In this document: piece after piece, positions 1-5,744 of the stretch
Position numbering within the stretch: position 1 is the first letter of the stretch
Layout: each line of letters opens with the position of its first letter
Source of the DNA: a bacterium
GTDB taxonomy: Bacteria; JAMCPX01
Assembly: GCA_021800575.1 (NCBI GenBank)
Contig: JAJYYW010000089.1
Span: 1 to 6,316 of the forward strand
Reading direction: 5' to 3'
Length of the DNA stretch: 6,316 nt
Position numbers and translations under genes: made by a program
Notes under the pieces: generated by a model
The model's database searches: none
Told to the model about the DNA's origin: nothing
The model's input: the letters and a program-made list of their open reading frames with translations, nothing else

Positions 1-313
1 TGGTATCGAGCAGGGCCGGCGCGCTGGTGCTGACAGGACTGCTATATAATGACGTGCCTTTCATGTAGACGACGGTCTTGCTGTCCGGGGCTATCTGGAA
101 GGTGTAGACAGTGGTATCGAGCAGGACCGGTGCGCTGGTGCTGACAGGACTGCTATATAATGACGTGCCTTTCATGTAGACGACGGTGCTGCTGTCCGGA
201 GTTATCTGGAAGTTGGTGCTTACGCCGGTATCGAGCAGGGCCGGCGCACTGATGCTGACGGGACTACTGTATAAAGAAGAGTTTTTCCAATACACAACGG
301 TACTGCTGTCCGG
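1..313 (-). repeat. Tandem 111/114-bp coding repeats inside the lipoprotein gene
   Basis: Three successive in-frame units are visible, with matching phases at about 1, 112 and 226 (spacing 111 then 114 bases, i.e. 37 then 38 codons). Bases 1-101 and 112-212 differ at only six positions by my alignment, and 21-76 is identical to 132-187 (56 bases). The unit covering about 226-313 is clearly more diverged, and a fourth unit before it (about 314-430) is recognisable only in protein. The units therefore grow more alike towards the C-terminal end, which suggests recent duplication or gene conversion there. The array continues past the left edge, so the total copy number is unknown. Confidence 0.9.
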
Positions 314-895
314 GGTCGTCATAAAAGGGCCTGCATTCGTGTCGATGAGCAGGGGTTGTGCAGAGCCGTCAGCAGGCTGCGCATAGAGGGATTGATCCGG
401 CCCTTCAAAAACAATGGTTTTGTTATCGGCGGTCAGCCTGATAGTCACATTGTCAGGGCCGATACTGGCCTCGGGATGCAGTTCGAAACTGGCGACGGCA
501 AGAAAGGGGGAATAAAGGTTATAGAGGTCCGAGTCCAAAAACTTCCCTACCTTGACCGAGAAGGGATCCACGGTATAGACGCCGTTACCGGTCACGGTTA
601 TGTTGTTCCTGAACTTTGGCTGGTACGGTAACGATGTTGCGGAGAGCGTGTAGGTACCCTGCGGAATATTGTTCAATGCAAAATCACCCGATGCAGCGGT
701 GACCGTAGTAATCCGTGTACCGATGAGCGATATGGTGATGCCGCCAGAGTTGGTTTTGCTGAAATCTCCGAAAATGGTTGCATTGCCCTGCACTGCGCCT
801 CCCCCAAGGCCGGACGTCGTGGTACTTCCGCATCCTGCCATGAGCAATAACGTGAGAATACTGGCAATACCCAAACCGAGAGATTTGTTTTTCAT
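1..895 (-). CDS. Repeat-containing lipoprotein with PD40/TolB-like propeller repeats (C-terminus outside window)
   Basis: The reading frame is open from an ATG at 895 to the left edge (298 complete codons, no stop), so the C-terminus is missing. Residues 1-22 form a lipoprotein signal peptide: basic start (MKNK), hydrophobic core, lipobox LMAGC with the acylated Cys at 22. The next residue is Gly, not Asp, so outer-membrane sorting is expected if the host is Gram-negative. A low-complexity Ser/Thr/Gly linker follows. Residues about 36-118 look like a carboxypeptidase-regulatory/CNA-B-type beta-sandwich (GDF, 'SGDFALNNIPQGTYTLSA', then ITVTGNG). From about residue 155 there are repeats of 37-38 residues: a degenerate one (ADNKTIVF...SLYAQPADGS) and units starting PDS at 195, 233 and 270 (PDSSTVVYMKGTSLYSSPVS). 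These match the PD40/WD40-like beta-propeller pattern of TolB and related surface proteins. The start is supported by AAGGAGG at 903-909, seven bases upstream. The function is unknown; an extracytoplasmic binding or scaffold role is inference. Confidence 0.85.
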   Translation of the reverse strand, partial: MKNKSLGLGIASILTLLLMAGCGSTTTSGLGGGAVQGNATIFGDFSKTNSGGITISLIGTRITTVTAASGDFALNNIPQGTYTLSATSLPYQPKFRNNITVTGNGVYTVDPFSVKVGKFLDSDLYNLYSPFLAVASFELHPEASIGPDNVTIRLTADNKTIVFEGPDQSLYAQPADGSAQPLLIDTNAGPFMTTPDSSTVVYWKNSSLYSSPVSISAPALLDTGVSTNFQITPDSSTVVYMKGTSLYSSPVSTSAPVLLDTTVYTFQIAPDSKTVVYMKGTSLYSSPVSTSAPALLDT

Positions 896-920
896 GGGTC
901 TTCCTCCTTTTGCAGTTAAT

Positions 921-950
921 TGCACTGGTTCAGTTTTCCCGAACCTTGCA
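921..950 (-). promoter_or_regulatory. Leader hairpin upstream of the lipoprotein start
   Basis: An inverted repeat GGTTC / GAACC (927-931 and 941-945) is flanked by TGCA / TGCA (921-924 and 947-950), giving a 5-bp inner stem with a 9-base loop, a small internal loop and a 4-bp outer stem. It lies between the proposed promoter (965-993) and the ribosome binding site (903-909), so it would form in the mRNA leader. A role in transcript stability or translation is inference; chance is possible for stems this short. Confidence 0.3.
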
Positions 951-964
951 GTCAGTCATTTACG

Positions 965-993
965 AACATAGCTCTGTCACAGGTGTTTGTCGA
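965..993 (-). promoter_or_regulatory. Candidate sigma70 promoter of the lipoprotein gene
   Basis: Read on the minus strand, TCGACA (988-993, five of six matches to TTGACA) is followed after exactly 17 bases by TATGTT (965-970, four of six matches to TATAAT). This predicts a start near 958 and a leader of roughly 60 bases carrying the hairpin at 921-950 and the strong AAGGAGG. It is the best-spaced hexamer pair I found on this strand of the intergenic region, but it was found by eye without scoring. Confidence 0.4.
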
Positions 994-1058
994 CCTTTAT
1001 CGTATGCAGTACATGGAATTCAGGTATATTTTCTGGAGCGCAGATAAAAAATTATTAG

Positions 1059-1097
1059 GCTGGTGTGTTCTTCACCAGCAGGGCTGGCACCTCAGCC
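1059..1097 (+). promoter_or_regulatory. Cluster of mutually exclusive hairpins upstream of the reductase operon
   Basis: Four short arms occur in order: GCTGGTG (1059-1065), CACCAGC (1073-1079), GGCTGG (1082-1087) and CAGCC (1093-1097). Arms 1 and 2 pair perfectly over 7 bp with a 7-base loop. Arm 2 can instead pair with arm 3 (CCAGC 1075-1079 with GCTGG 1083-1087, 3-base loop), and arm 3 with arm 4 (GGCTG with CAGCC, 6-base loop). AT-rich sequence with TATTAT and TTTATAG follows at 1105-1118. This may be a leader switch, a repressor-binding palindrome at DNA level, or two diverged copies of one short inverted repeat. In the 896-1191 region I also see -10-like TAGAAT (1134-1139) and TACAAT (1140-1145), neither with a convincing -35 box. 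The rest of that region holds nothing I recognise. Confidence 0.35.
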
Positions 1098-1177
1098 TTG
1101 CCATTATTATCTTTATAGCAGAACTTCTGTGAATAGAATTACAATATCGCAGTATTCGGATCGTGGAGAAAAGGGTG

Positions 1178-1186
1178 AAAGGAGGT
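1178..1186 (+). promoter_or_regulatory. Ribosome binding site of the aldo/keto reductase
   Basis: AAAGGAGGT is a near-perfect Shine-Dalgarno sequence, five bases before the ATG at 1192. Another ATG at 1188 lies only one base after the site and is out of frame, so 1192 is the start. Confidence 0.85.
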
Positions 1187-1191
1187 AATGT

Positions 1192-2178
1192 ATGGAAACA
1201 AGAAGGCTGGGAAAAGCAGGGTTGACCGTATCGGCAATGGGGCTTGGATGCATGGGGATGTCTGAGTTTTACGGCAACCGCAACGATGAAGAGTCTTCGG
1301 CAACGATACACCGGGCAATCGATCTCGGGATCAATTTCTTCGACACGGCTGATATGTACGGTGTCGGTGACAATGAAGAGCTCGTGGGCAGGGCATTAAA
1401 GCCGTACCGCAGCAAGGTCATCATTGCTACCAAGTTCGGCAATGTCCGTGGAAAAGACGGGTCAAGACTCGGGATCAACGGGAAGCCGGAATATGTAAAA
1501 CAGGCATGCGAGGCGAGCCTGAAACGTCTGGGCATAGAAACCATCGATCTCTACTACCAGCACCGGGTGGATCCGCAGACCCCGATCGAAGAAACTGTCG
1601 GCGCTATGGCGCGGCTGGTCGAGCAGGGCAAGGTGCGGTTCCTCGGCTTGTCCGAGGCTTCTGAAGAGACACTTCGGCGTGCAAACGCAATCCACCCCAT
1701 CAGCGCACTGCAGACCGAGTATTCCCTCTGGACACGCGACGTCGAAGCAGGCATCTTACGCGTGTGCCGGGAACTGGGTATCGGGTTTGTTGCGTACAGC
1801 CCGGTTGGCAGGGGGTTCCTGACCGGTAAAATAGAAAGCATCAGCAGCCTTTCTCCGAATGATTACCGGCGAAAGACACCACGGTTTGAGGAAGACAATA
1901 TAAAGAAGAACCTGGAACTGTTGAACCATATCAAGGGCATGGCAGCGGAAAAGAAGTGTACGCCCGCTCAGCTTGCACTTGCATGGGTTCTTGCCATGGG
2001 CAAGGACATCGTGCCTATACCGGGAACCAAGCATGTTGAGTACCTTGAGGAGAACGTTGCAGCATTGGATGTACACCTCACCGATCAGGAGCTTGACCGC
2101 ATCAGCGAATTAATACCGCCGGGCATTGCAGCAGGGATGCGCTACCCGGAAGCCATGATGAATGCGGTCAATAAATGA
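1192..2178 (+). CDS. Aldo/keto reductase (AKR11/AKR13-like, NADPH-dependent)
   Basis: This 328-residue protein has the family's usual length and is a complete (beta/alpha)8-barrel oxidoreductase, expected in the cytosol, reducing aldehydes or ketones with NADPH. It opens with the typical [20 protein letters not shown]. The catalytic tetrad is intact: D51 and Y56 in [10 protein letters not shown]81 in ATKFG, H124 in LYYQHRVD. The cofactor side shows LGLSEAS (151-157), the segment [10 protein letters not shown] (173-182), [13 protein letters not shown] (201-213) and the phosphate-binding stretch [14 protein letters not shown] (276-289). The sequence resembles the bacterial, yeast and plant group that includes auxin-induced PCNT115-like and IolS-like reductases. 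The true substrate cannot be read from sequence. It is the first gene of an operon: the next start lies 21 bases after its stop, on the same strand. There is no sign of truncation or frameshift. Confidence 0.93.
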   Translation: METRRLGKAGLTVSAMGLGCMGMSEFYGNRNDEESSATIHRAIDLGINFFDTADMYGVGDNEELVGRALKPYRSKVIIATKFGNVRGKDGSRLGINGKPEYVKQACEASLKRLGIETIDLYYQHRVDPQTPIEETVGAMARLVEQGKVRFLGLSEASEETLRRANAIHPISALQTEYSLWTRDVEAGILRVCRELGIGFVAYSPVGRGFLTGKIESISSLSPNDYRRKTPRFEEDNIKKNLELLNHIKGMAAEKKCTPAQLALAWVLAMGKDIVPIPGTKHVEYLEENVAALDVHLTDQELDRISELIPPGIAAGMRYPEAMMNAVNK

Positions 2179-2199
2179 TCAATCAGATCCGGGGAGATA

Positions 2200-3102
2200 A
2201 TGATGCGTGATTCACACAAACACCGTCAGAACGTCGGTTTTATTGGACTTGGTACCATGGGTACTCCCATGGCGATGAGGATTATTGCCGCAGGCTATCC
2301 CCTGACCGTTTACAACAGGACACCATCGCGTGCCCAGGTCCTTGTTGACCGCGGGGCAGTTCTTGCAAGGTCGCCGCTGGAGCTTGCACAGGCTTCGGAT
2401 GTGGTTATTGTCATGGTGAGCGACGATGTCGCCCTTGATGCCGTCGTGAGCGCCGAAACAGGTATCCTGCCGGCGATCCGGGACGGTAAGGCCCTCATCA
2501 ATATGAGCACGGTTTCGCCCGGCATCGTTGAGAGGCTGAATAGCGCTGTGACAGCCCGCGGCGGCATCTTTCTCGATGCCCCTGTGTCCGGGAGCAGGAT
2601 ACCCGCAGAACAGGGGACCTTGGTCATCCTGTGCGGAGGAGAACAGAGGCATGTGGATGCGTACAGTGCGTTGCTGCTGACCATGGGCAAAAAGATCCTG
2701 TACGCGGGCAATGCCGGTATGGGGACCCGGCTCAAGCTTACGGCAAACCTCTTGCTGGGCGGTATGATGGGAATTTTGTCCGAGGCGTACCGGTTTGGGA
2801 CAGCAAACGGCATTTCGCCGGAGCTTCTGTTCGAGATGATAGGTGCGGGTCCGCTGTCATCACCACTGTATACACTCAAGGCTCAGAACGTCCTGCACCG
2901 TGATTTTACCCCTGCATTTCCTTTGAAGCACCAGTACAAGGATCTGAACCTGATCCTCGGTGCCGCGGAAAAGCTCCATATCGGTCTTCCGCTGACGCAG
3001 GCGGCGGAGGCCTTGTTTGGCAGCGCCGTCGATGCGGGGAAAGGAGAGCTGGACATGTCCGCAGTGGTCATTGCAGGAGCGGACCGCCCGGCCGGTTCGT
3101 AA
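2200..3102 (+). CDS. Beta-hydroxyacid dehydrogenase, glyoxylate/succinic-semialdehyde reductase type (3-hydroxyisobutyrate dehydrogenase family)
   Basis: A 300-residue NAD(P)-dependent dehydrogenase of the beta-HAD family, full length. The N-terminal Rossmann fold has GFIGLGTMGTPMA (13-25). After the second strand comes NRT (39-41), where an Asp would favour NAD, so NADPH preference is likely, as in GLYR1-type glyoxylate reductases. NMSTVSP (101-107) and the substrate-binding DAPVSGS (126-132) follow. The catalytic Lys is K179 with N183 in GMGTRLKLTAN, and the all-helical C-terminal domain carries the conserved YKDLNL (246-251). Likely reaction: reduction of a short oxo- or semialdehyde acid such as glyoxylate or succinic semialdehyde; 3-hydroxyisobutyrate oxidation is the main alternative. 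A GGGGAG (2191-2196) precedes two in-frame ATGs at 2200 and 2203; the second is better spaced (6 rather than 3 bases), so the protein may start one residue later. It is co-transcribed with the aldo/keto reductase and followed by a terminator. Confidence 0.9.
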   Translation: MMRDSHKHRQNVGFIGLGTMGTPMAMRIIAAGYPLTVYNRTPSRAQVLVDRGAVLARSPLELAQASDVVIVMVSDDVALDAVVSAETGILPAIRDGKALINMSTVSPGIVERLNSAVTARGGIFLDAPVSGSRIPAEQGTLVILCGGEQRHVDAYSALLLTMGKKILYAGNAGMGTRLKLTANLLLGGMMGILSEAYRFGTANGISPELLFEMIGAGPLSSPLYTLKAQNVLHRDFTPAFPLKHQYKDLNLILGAAEKLHIGLPLTQAAEALFGSAVDAGKGELDMSAVVIAGADRPAGS

Positions 3103-3145
3103 TATCTGCATCCAGCCCGTCGATCCGAACAAAAATGCAGAACGA

Positions 3146-3179
3146 GGGGCAGTATGCGCGATGCCTCCTTTATTTTTTT
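3146..3179 (+). terminator. Intrinsic terminator of the reductase operon
   Basis: GGGGCA (3146-3151) pairs with TGCCTC (3162-3167), six pairs including one G-T wobble, around a 10-base loop. It is followed by the T-rich run TTTATTTTTTT (3169-3179). It sits 43 bases after the dehydrogenase stop. The T-run is also the last two Lys codons and stop of the convergent rnr gene, so terminator and coding sequence overlap. On the minus strand the hairpin lacks an immediate T-tract, so it is a weaker candidate for ending rnr. Confidence 0.6.
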
Positions 3180-5098
3180 GCCATCTCGAGGATGATCTTT
3201 CCGGTGAACCGGTCTATCCTGGTTATCCGGATGGTCAGCTTCTGTCCTATCTTGAAGGTGCGGCCGGTCCTTTTGCCTATCGCCAGGTGCCGCGCCTGGT
3301 CAGAGTAAAAATAATCGCCGGGTATGTCTTCGAACGCCAGGAAGCCGTCGATAAAGAAATCTTCTATTTCCACGAACAGCCCGGATCCGGTAATGCCGCT
3401 GATATAGCCCTGGAGCGGGATGTTTTGCTTTTCGGTCAGCAGTGTCGCGATCATGATCTTCGAGAGGCCGCGCTCTGCATCCATTGCGTTTCGCTCGGTT
3501 TCCGATGAGTGGCGGGCGATTTCTTCGAGCTTCGATGACCACATCTGGGACCGTTTGGGAGACATGGTATGGGTGAACAGGTCCCGCAGGATACGGTGCA
3601 CGGTGAGGTCGGGGTAACGCCTGATGGGCGAGGTGAAGTGCGTGTACAGATCGAATGCCAGTCCGTAGTGCCCGATGTTCTCCACATCATAGCGGGCCTG
3701 CTTCATGGAACGCAGGAGCGTGTAATTGATCACCTTTTCGAGCTTCGTTCCCTTGACCTTGTCGAGCAGGTTCTGGAGCGAGAGGGAATCAAATTTTTCG
3801 AACGCCGGTATTTTTAACCCAAGGTTGTGCACGAACAGGTAAAACTCGTACAGTTTGTCATGGTCTGGTTGCTCATGCACACGGTAGATGAACGGATGTG
3901 TTTTGGCGGTTCCGTAGGCAGCGACTACCCTGTTTGCCTCGAGCATGAACTCCTCGACAATGCTGTGCGCGATGTTGCGCTCCTTCTTCGCGATGGATTC
4001 GGGCACCCCGTATGCATCGAGTGAGAGCTCTATGTCCGGGAGATCGAGGTCAAGACTCCCGTCCTGCAGCCGCTTTTCCCGCAGTTTCTCTGCAAGCTCC
4101 CGCATGACCCTGAGATTGCCCTGCAGGCTGTTGTTGGCGCCTGCGGGTTTTCCGGTGTGTTCAAGCATGTCCCGGACCCCCGTGTAGGTGAGGCGTGCGG
4201 CACTCCTGATGACGCTCGGGTAGACACTGTAGTTGAGCCTCCTGCCGTTGTGATCGTACCGGATCTCGGCGGTGATAGTGAGTCTGTCCTCGCGTGGTTT
4301 CAGGCTGCACAGATCATTGGAAAGCTCTTCGGGAAGCATGGGAAGCACGGTGCCGGGAAAGTACACGCTGGTCCCGCGCTCGAACGCATCGGTATCCACC
4401 GGGTCTCCCATTTTTACGTAGTGGCTGACGTCTGCTATGGACACGTACAGGGTATGACCGTTTCCGGTTTTCCTGACAAACACCGCGTCATCGAAGTCTT
4501 TCGCGTCGTCGCCGTCGATGGTGACGATAGGGATACTGCGCAGGTCATGGCGCGCCGAGCGTTCTGCATTGCTCAGGCTGAATTTCAGGGATGCTGCATG
4601 GGCCGTTGCACCCTTGCTGAACACGGACGGCAGGTTGTGCTGCGCGATGACCAGCTTGAGATCGATGCCGGGCGTGGATTCGGTCCCCAGCCGCTCGGCC
4701 AGTTTCGCCTTCCGGTTTCCCCTGGCGTCGCTGATCATCTCGCAGCGCACCACGTCACCGGTGTTTATACCCCGCGTTCCCTTTTCGAACGGCAGGACAA
4801 AGGTGATGTGCTTATCGAGTGGCGAACAGAAGAGCTGTCCGTGTTCACGCTCCACGATGCCTACCAGGTATTTCATATTTCTCTGCACGATGCTGAGCAC
4901 CTTACCTTCGTACGATTTCCCGTCCTGCGTACTGACACTGATCATGACCGTGTCGCTGTGAATGGCCCCGTGGAGAGCGTTCGGAGGTATAAAGACGTCT
5001 TTGGGAAGGTCCGTACTGACAAACCCGTAGCCGTCCGGATGAACAAACAGCGTGCCTTGCTTTTTTAAACCATGTGTGGTTTTTCTTATATTTTTCAT
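3170..5098 (-). CDS. rnr: Ribonuclease R-family 3'-5' exoribonuclease (short form)
   Basis: This 642-residue cytosolic enzyme degrades RNA processively from the 3' end, including structured RNA in the RNase R branch. Domains in order: first cold-shock/OB domain about 14-55 (GTLFVHPDGYGFV), second OB domain about 62-135, catalytic RNB domain about 180-515, S1 domain about 560-640. The metal-binding Asp cluster is intact in TIDGDDAKDFDDAV: D195, D201, D203, D204, spaced as in E. coli RNase R (272, 278, 280, 281). The RNB signature HFTSPIRRYPDLTVHR is at 487-502, and the S1 domain has GYISGITGSGLFVEIEDFFIDG. The Asp motif and S1 features are RNase R-like. The length, however, is close to E. coli RNase II (about 644) rather than RNase R (about 813): the N-terminal helix-turn-helix and the basic C-terminal tail are absent. 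The ATG at 5098 has only a weak Shine-Dalgarno (TTGAG), but the frame fits the family start. It is divergent from maf across 36 bases. Confidence 0.93.
   Translation of the reverse strand: MKNIRKTTHGLKKQGTLFVHPDGYGFVSTDLPKDVFIPPNALHGAIHSDTVMISVSTQDGKSYEGKVLSIVQRNMKYLVGIVEREHGQLFCSPLDKHITFVLPFEKGTRGINTGDVVRCEMISDARGNRKAKLAERLGTESTPGIDLKLVIAQHNLPSVFSKGATAHAASLKFSLSNAERSARHDLRSIPIVTIDGDDAKDFDDAVFVRKTGNGHTLYVSIADVSHYVKMGDPVDTDAFERGTSVYFPGTVLPMLPEELSNDLCSLKPREDRLTITAEIRYDHNGRRLNYSVYPSVIRSAARLTYTGVRDMLEHTGKPAGANNSLQGNLRVMRELAEKLREKRLQDGSLDLDLPDIELSLDAYGVPESIAKKERNIAHSIVEEFMLEANRVVAAYGTAKTHPFIYRVHEQPDHDKLYEFYLFVHNLGLKIPAFEKFDSLSLQNLLDKVKGTKLEKVINYTLLRSMKQARYDVENIGHYGLAFDLYTHFTSPIRRYPDLTVHRILRDLFTHTMSPKRSQMWSSKLEEIARHSSETERNAMDAERGLSKIMIATLLTEKQNIPLQGYISGITGSGLFVEIEDFFIDGFLAFEDIPGDYFYSDQARHLAIGKRTGRTFKIGQKLTIRITRIDRFTGKIILEMAKK
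5064..5092 (+). promoter_or_regulatory. Candidate maf promoter with a palindrome in its spacer
   Basis: TTTAAA (5064-5069, four of six to TTGACA) is followed after 17 bases by TATATT (5087-5092, five of six to TATAAT), predicting a start near 5099 and a leader of about 36 bases. A perfect inverted repeat AAACCA-TGTG-TGGTTT (5067-5082) overlaps the -35 box and fills most of the spacer. The whole element lies within the first codons of rnr on the other strand, so the same repeat would form a hairpin early in the rnr message. Found by eye; unscored. Confidence 0.4.
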
Positions 5099-5106
5099 AG
5101 CTCAAT

Positions 5107-5134
5107 GCTATACCATAGATATGAGGTTGTGCAA
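5107..5134 (-). promoter_or_regulatory. Weak candidate rnr promoter
   Basis: On the minus strand, TTGCAC (5129-5134) and TATAGC (5107-5112) are 16 bases apart, with three and four matches to consensus. The predicted leader would be only a few bases long, consistent with the poor Shine-Dalgarno of rnr. A short palindrome CTAT-ACC-ATAG (5108-5118) overlaps the -10 box. A promoter inside the maf coding region is equally possible. Confidence 0.2.
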
Positions 5135-5743
5135 ATGATAAAAACCAGGACTCACATTATTCTTGCCAGTACCTCTGCACGACGGAGGGAGATGCTTCAT
5201 TTTCTGGGCCTGCGGTTTACGTCCAAGGCGTCCGGCGTGGAAGAGAAACTCGGACCGCTGGTGCACCGCCTGCATGATAAGCCCGCGGAACATGCCGTCT
5301 CTTTGGCAACCATGAAGGCGGATGACGTGGCGCGCGGCCGGCGCCGGCCGTGCCTGGTCGTTGCGGCAGATACCATTGTCGTGATGGGAAACAGGATCAT
5401 CGGCAAACCATCCGGCCCGCGGGACGCGGAACGGATTCTGGGGCTGTTGAGCGGCAAAGCCCACACAGTCATAACCGGTGTATGCATGGTGAAGCTGCCC
5501 GAGCAGGTATCTCTCGCGTTTTCGGTGTCCACCGAGGTGACCATGGCCAGGCTGACGGCACACGACATCAGGTGGTATGTCCGGACGGGTGAACCCATGG
5601 ACAAGGCCGGAGCGTACGGTATTCAGGGTCTTGGAGGGATATTTATCAAGCGGATAAACGGCTCGTATACGAATGTCGTGGGACTGCCGCTGCCTGAGGT
5701 GATCGCGGCATTGAAGAAGCTGGGTGCAATCGAGCTGGGTTAA
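5135..5743 (+). CDS. maf: Maf family nucleoside triphosphate pyrophosphatase (YhdE-like, dTTP/UTP type)
   Basis: Maf proteins hydrolyse nucleoside triphosphates to the monophosphate and pyrophosphate, clearing non-canonical nucleotides and, in some bacteria, affecting septum formation. The 202-residue product has the family length. The N-terminal phosphate-binding motif is ASTSARRREML (11-21), with Ala where SxSPRR usually has Pro. VVAADT (75-80) carries the proposed catalytic D79, and GKPSGPRDAERIL (90-102) supplies a conserved Lys. GEPMDKAGAYGIQG (152-165) is the form seen in YhdE-type (dTTP, UTP, modified UTP) enzymes rather than the CAGSFKSEG of YceF types. GSYTNVVGLPL closes the fold. 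The start is taken at 5135 because GAGGT (5123-5127) lies seven bases upstream and homologues begin close to the ILAS motif; in-frame ATGs at 5072 and 5105 would add an unlikely N-terminal extension. The loop RGRRRP (67-72) is unusually basic and is encoded by a long palindrome. Confidence 0.93.
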   Translation: MIKTRTHIILASTSARRREMLHFLGLRFTSKASGVEEKLGPLVHRLHDKPAEHAVSLATMKADDVARGRRRPCLVVAADTIVVMGNRIIGKPSGPRDAERILGLLSGKAHTVITGVCMVKLPEQVSLAFSVSTEVTMARLTAHDIRWYVRTGEPMDKAGAYGIQGLGGIFIKRINGSYTNVVGLPLPEVIAALKKLGAIELG

Positions 5744-5744
5744 T

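Noticed and set aside
1..225. Regularly spaced near-identical repeats that might suggest a CRISPR array.
   Set aside because: The repeats are contiguous, in frame and protein-coding with 37-38-residue periodicity; there are no unique spacers between short repeats.
186..971. Several plus-strand open frames (186-386, 356-631, 669-971).
   Set aside because: They are opposite the lipoprotein gene, whose signal peptide, lipobox, repeats and strong ribosome binding site make the minus strand the coding one.
1085..1102. A sigma54-like pair TGGCAC ... TTGCC upstream of the aldo/keto reductase.
   Set aside because: The GG and GC dinucleotides are 12 bases apart instead of the required 10, and no enhancer-binding regulator is nearby.
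3105..3141. Inverted repeat TCTGCAT / ATGCAGA after the dehydrogenase stop.
   Set aside because: The 7-bp arms are separated by 23 bases with no T-tract following; the hairpin at 3146-3167 is the better terminator.
4157..5068. A 303-codon open frame on the plus strand, antisense to rnr.
   Set aside because: It lies wholly within the well-supported rnr gene, shows no domain I recognise, has no ribosome binding site that I see, and is typical of antisense frames in moderately GC-rich genes.
5072..5134. A longer Maf protein starting at the ATG at 5072 or 5105.
   Set aside because: Neither start has a good ribosome binding site, the extension resembles nothing in Maf proteins, and 5072 would overlap the rnr start and lie inside the proposed promoter.
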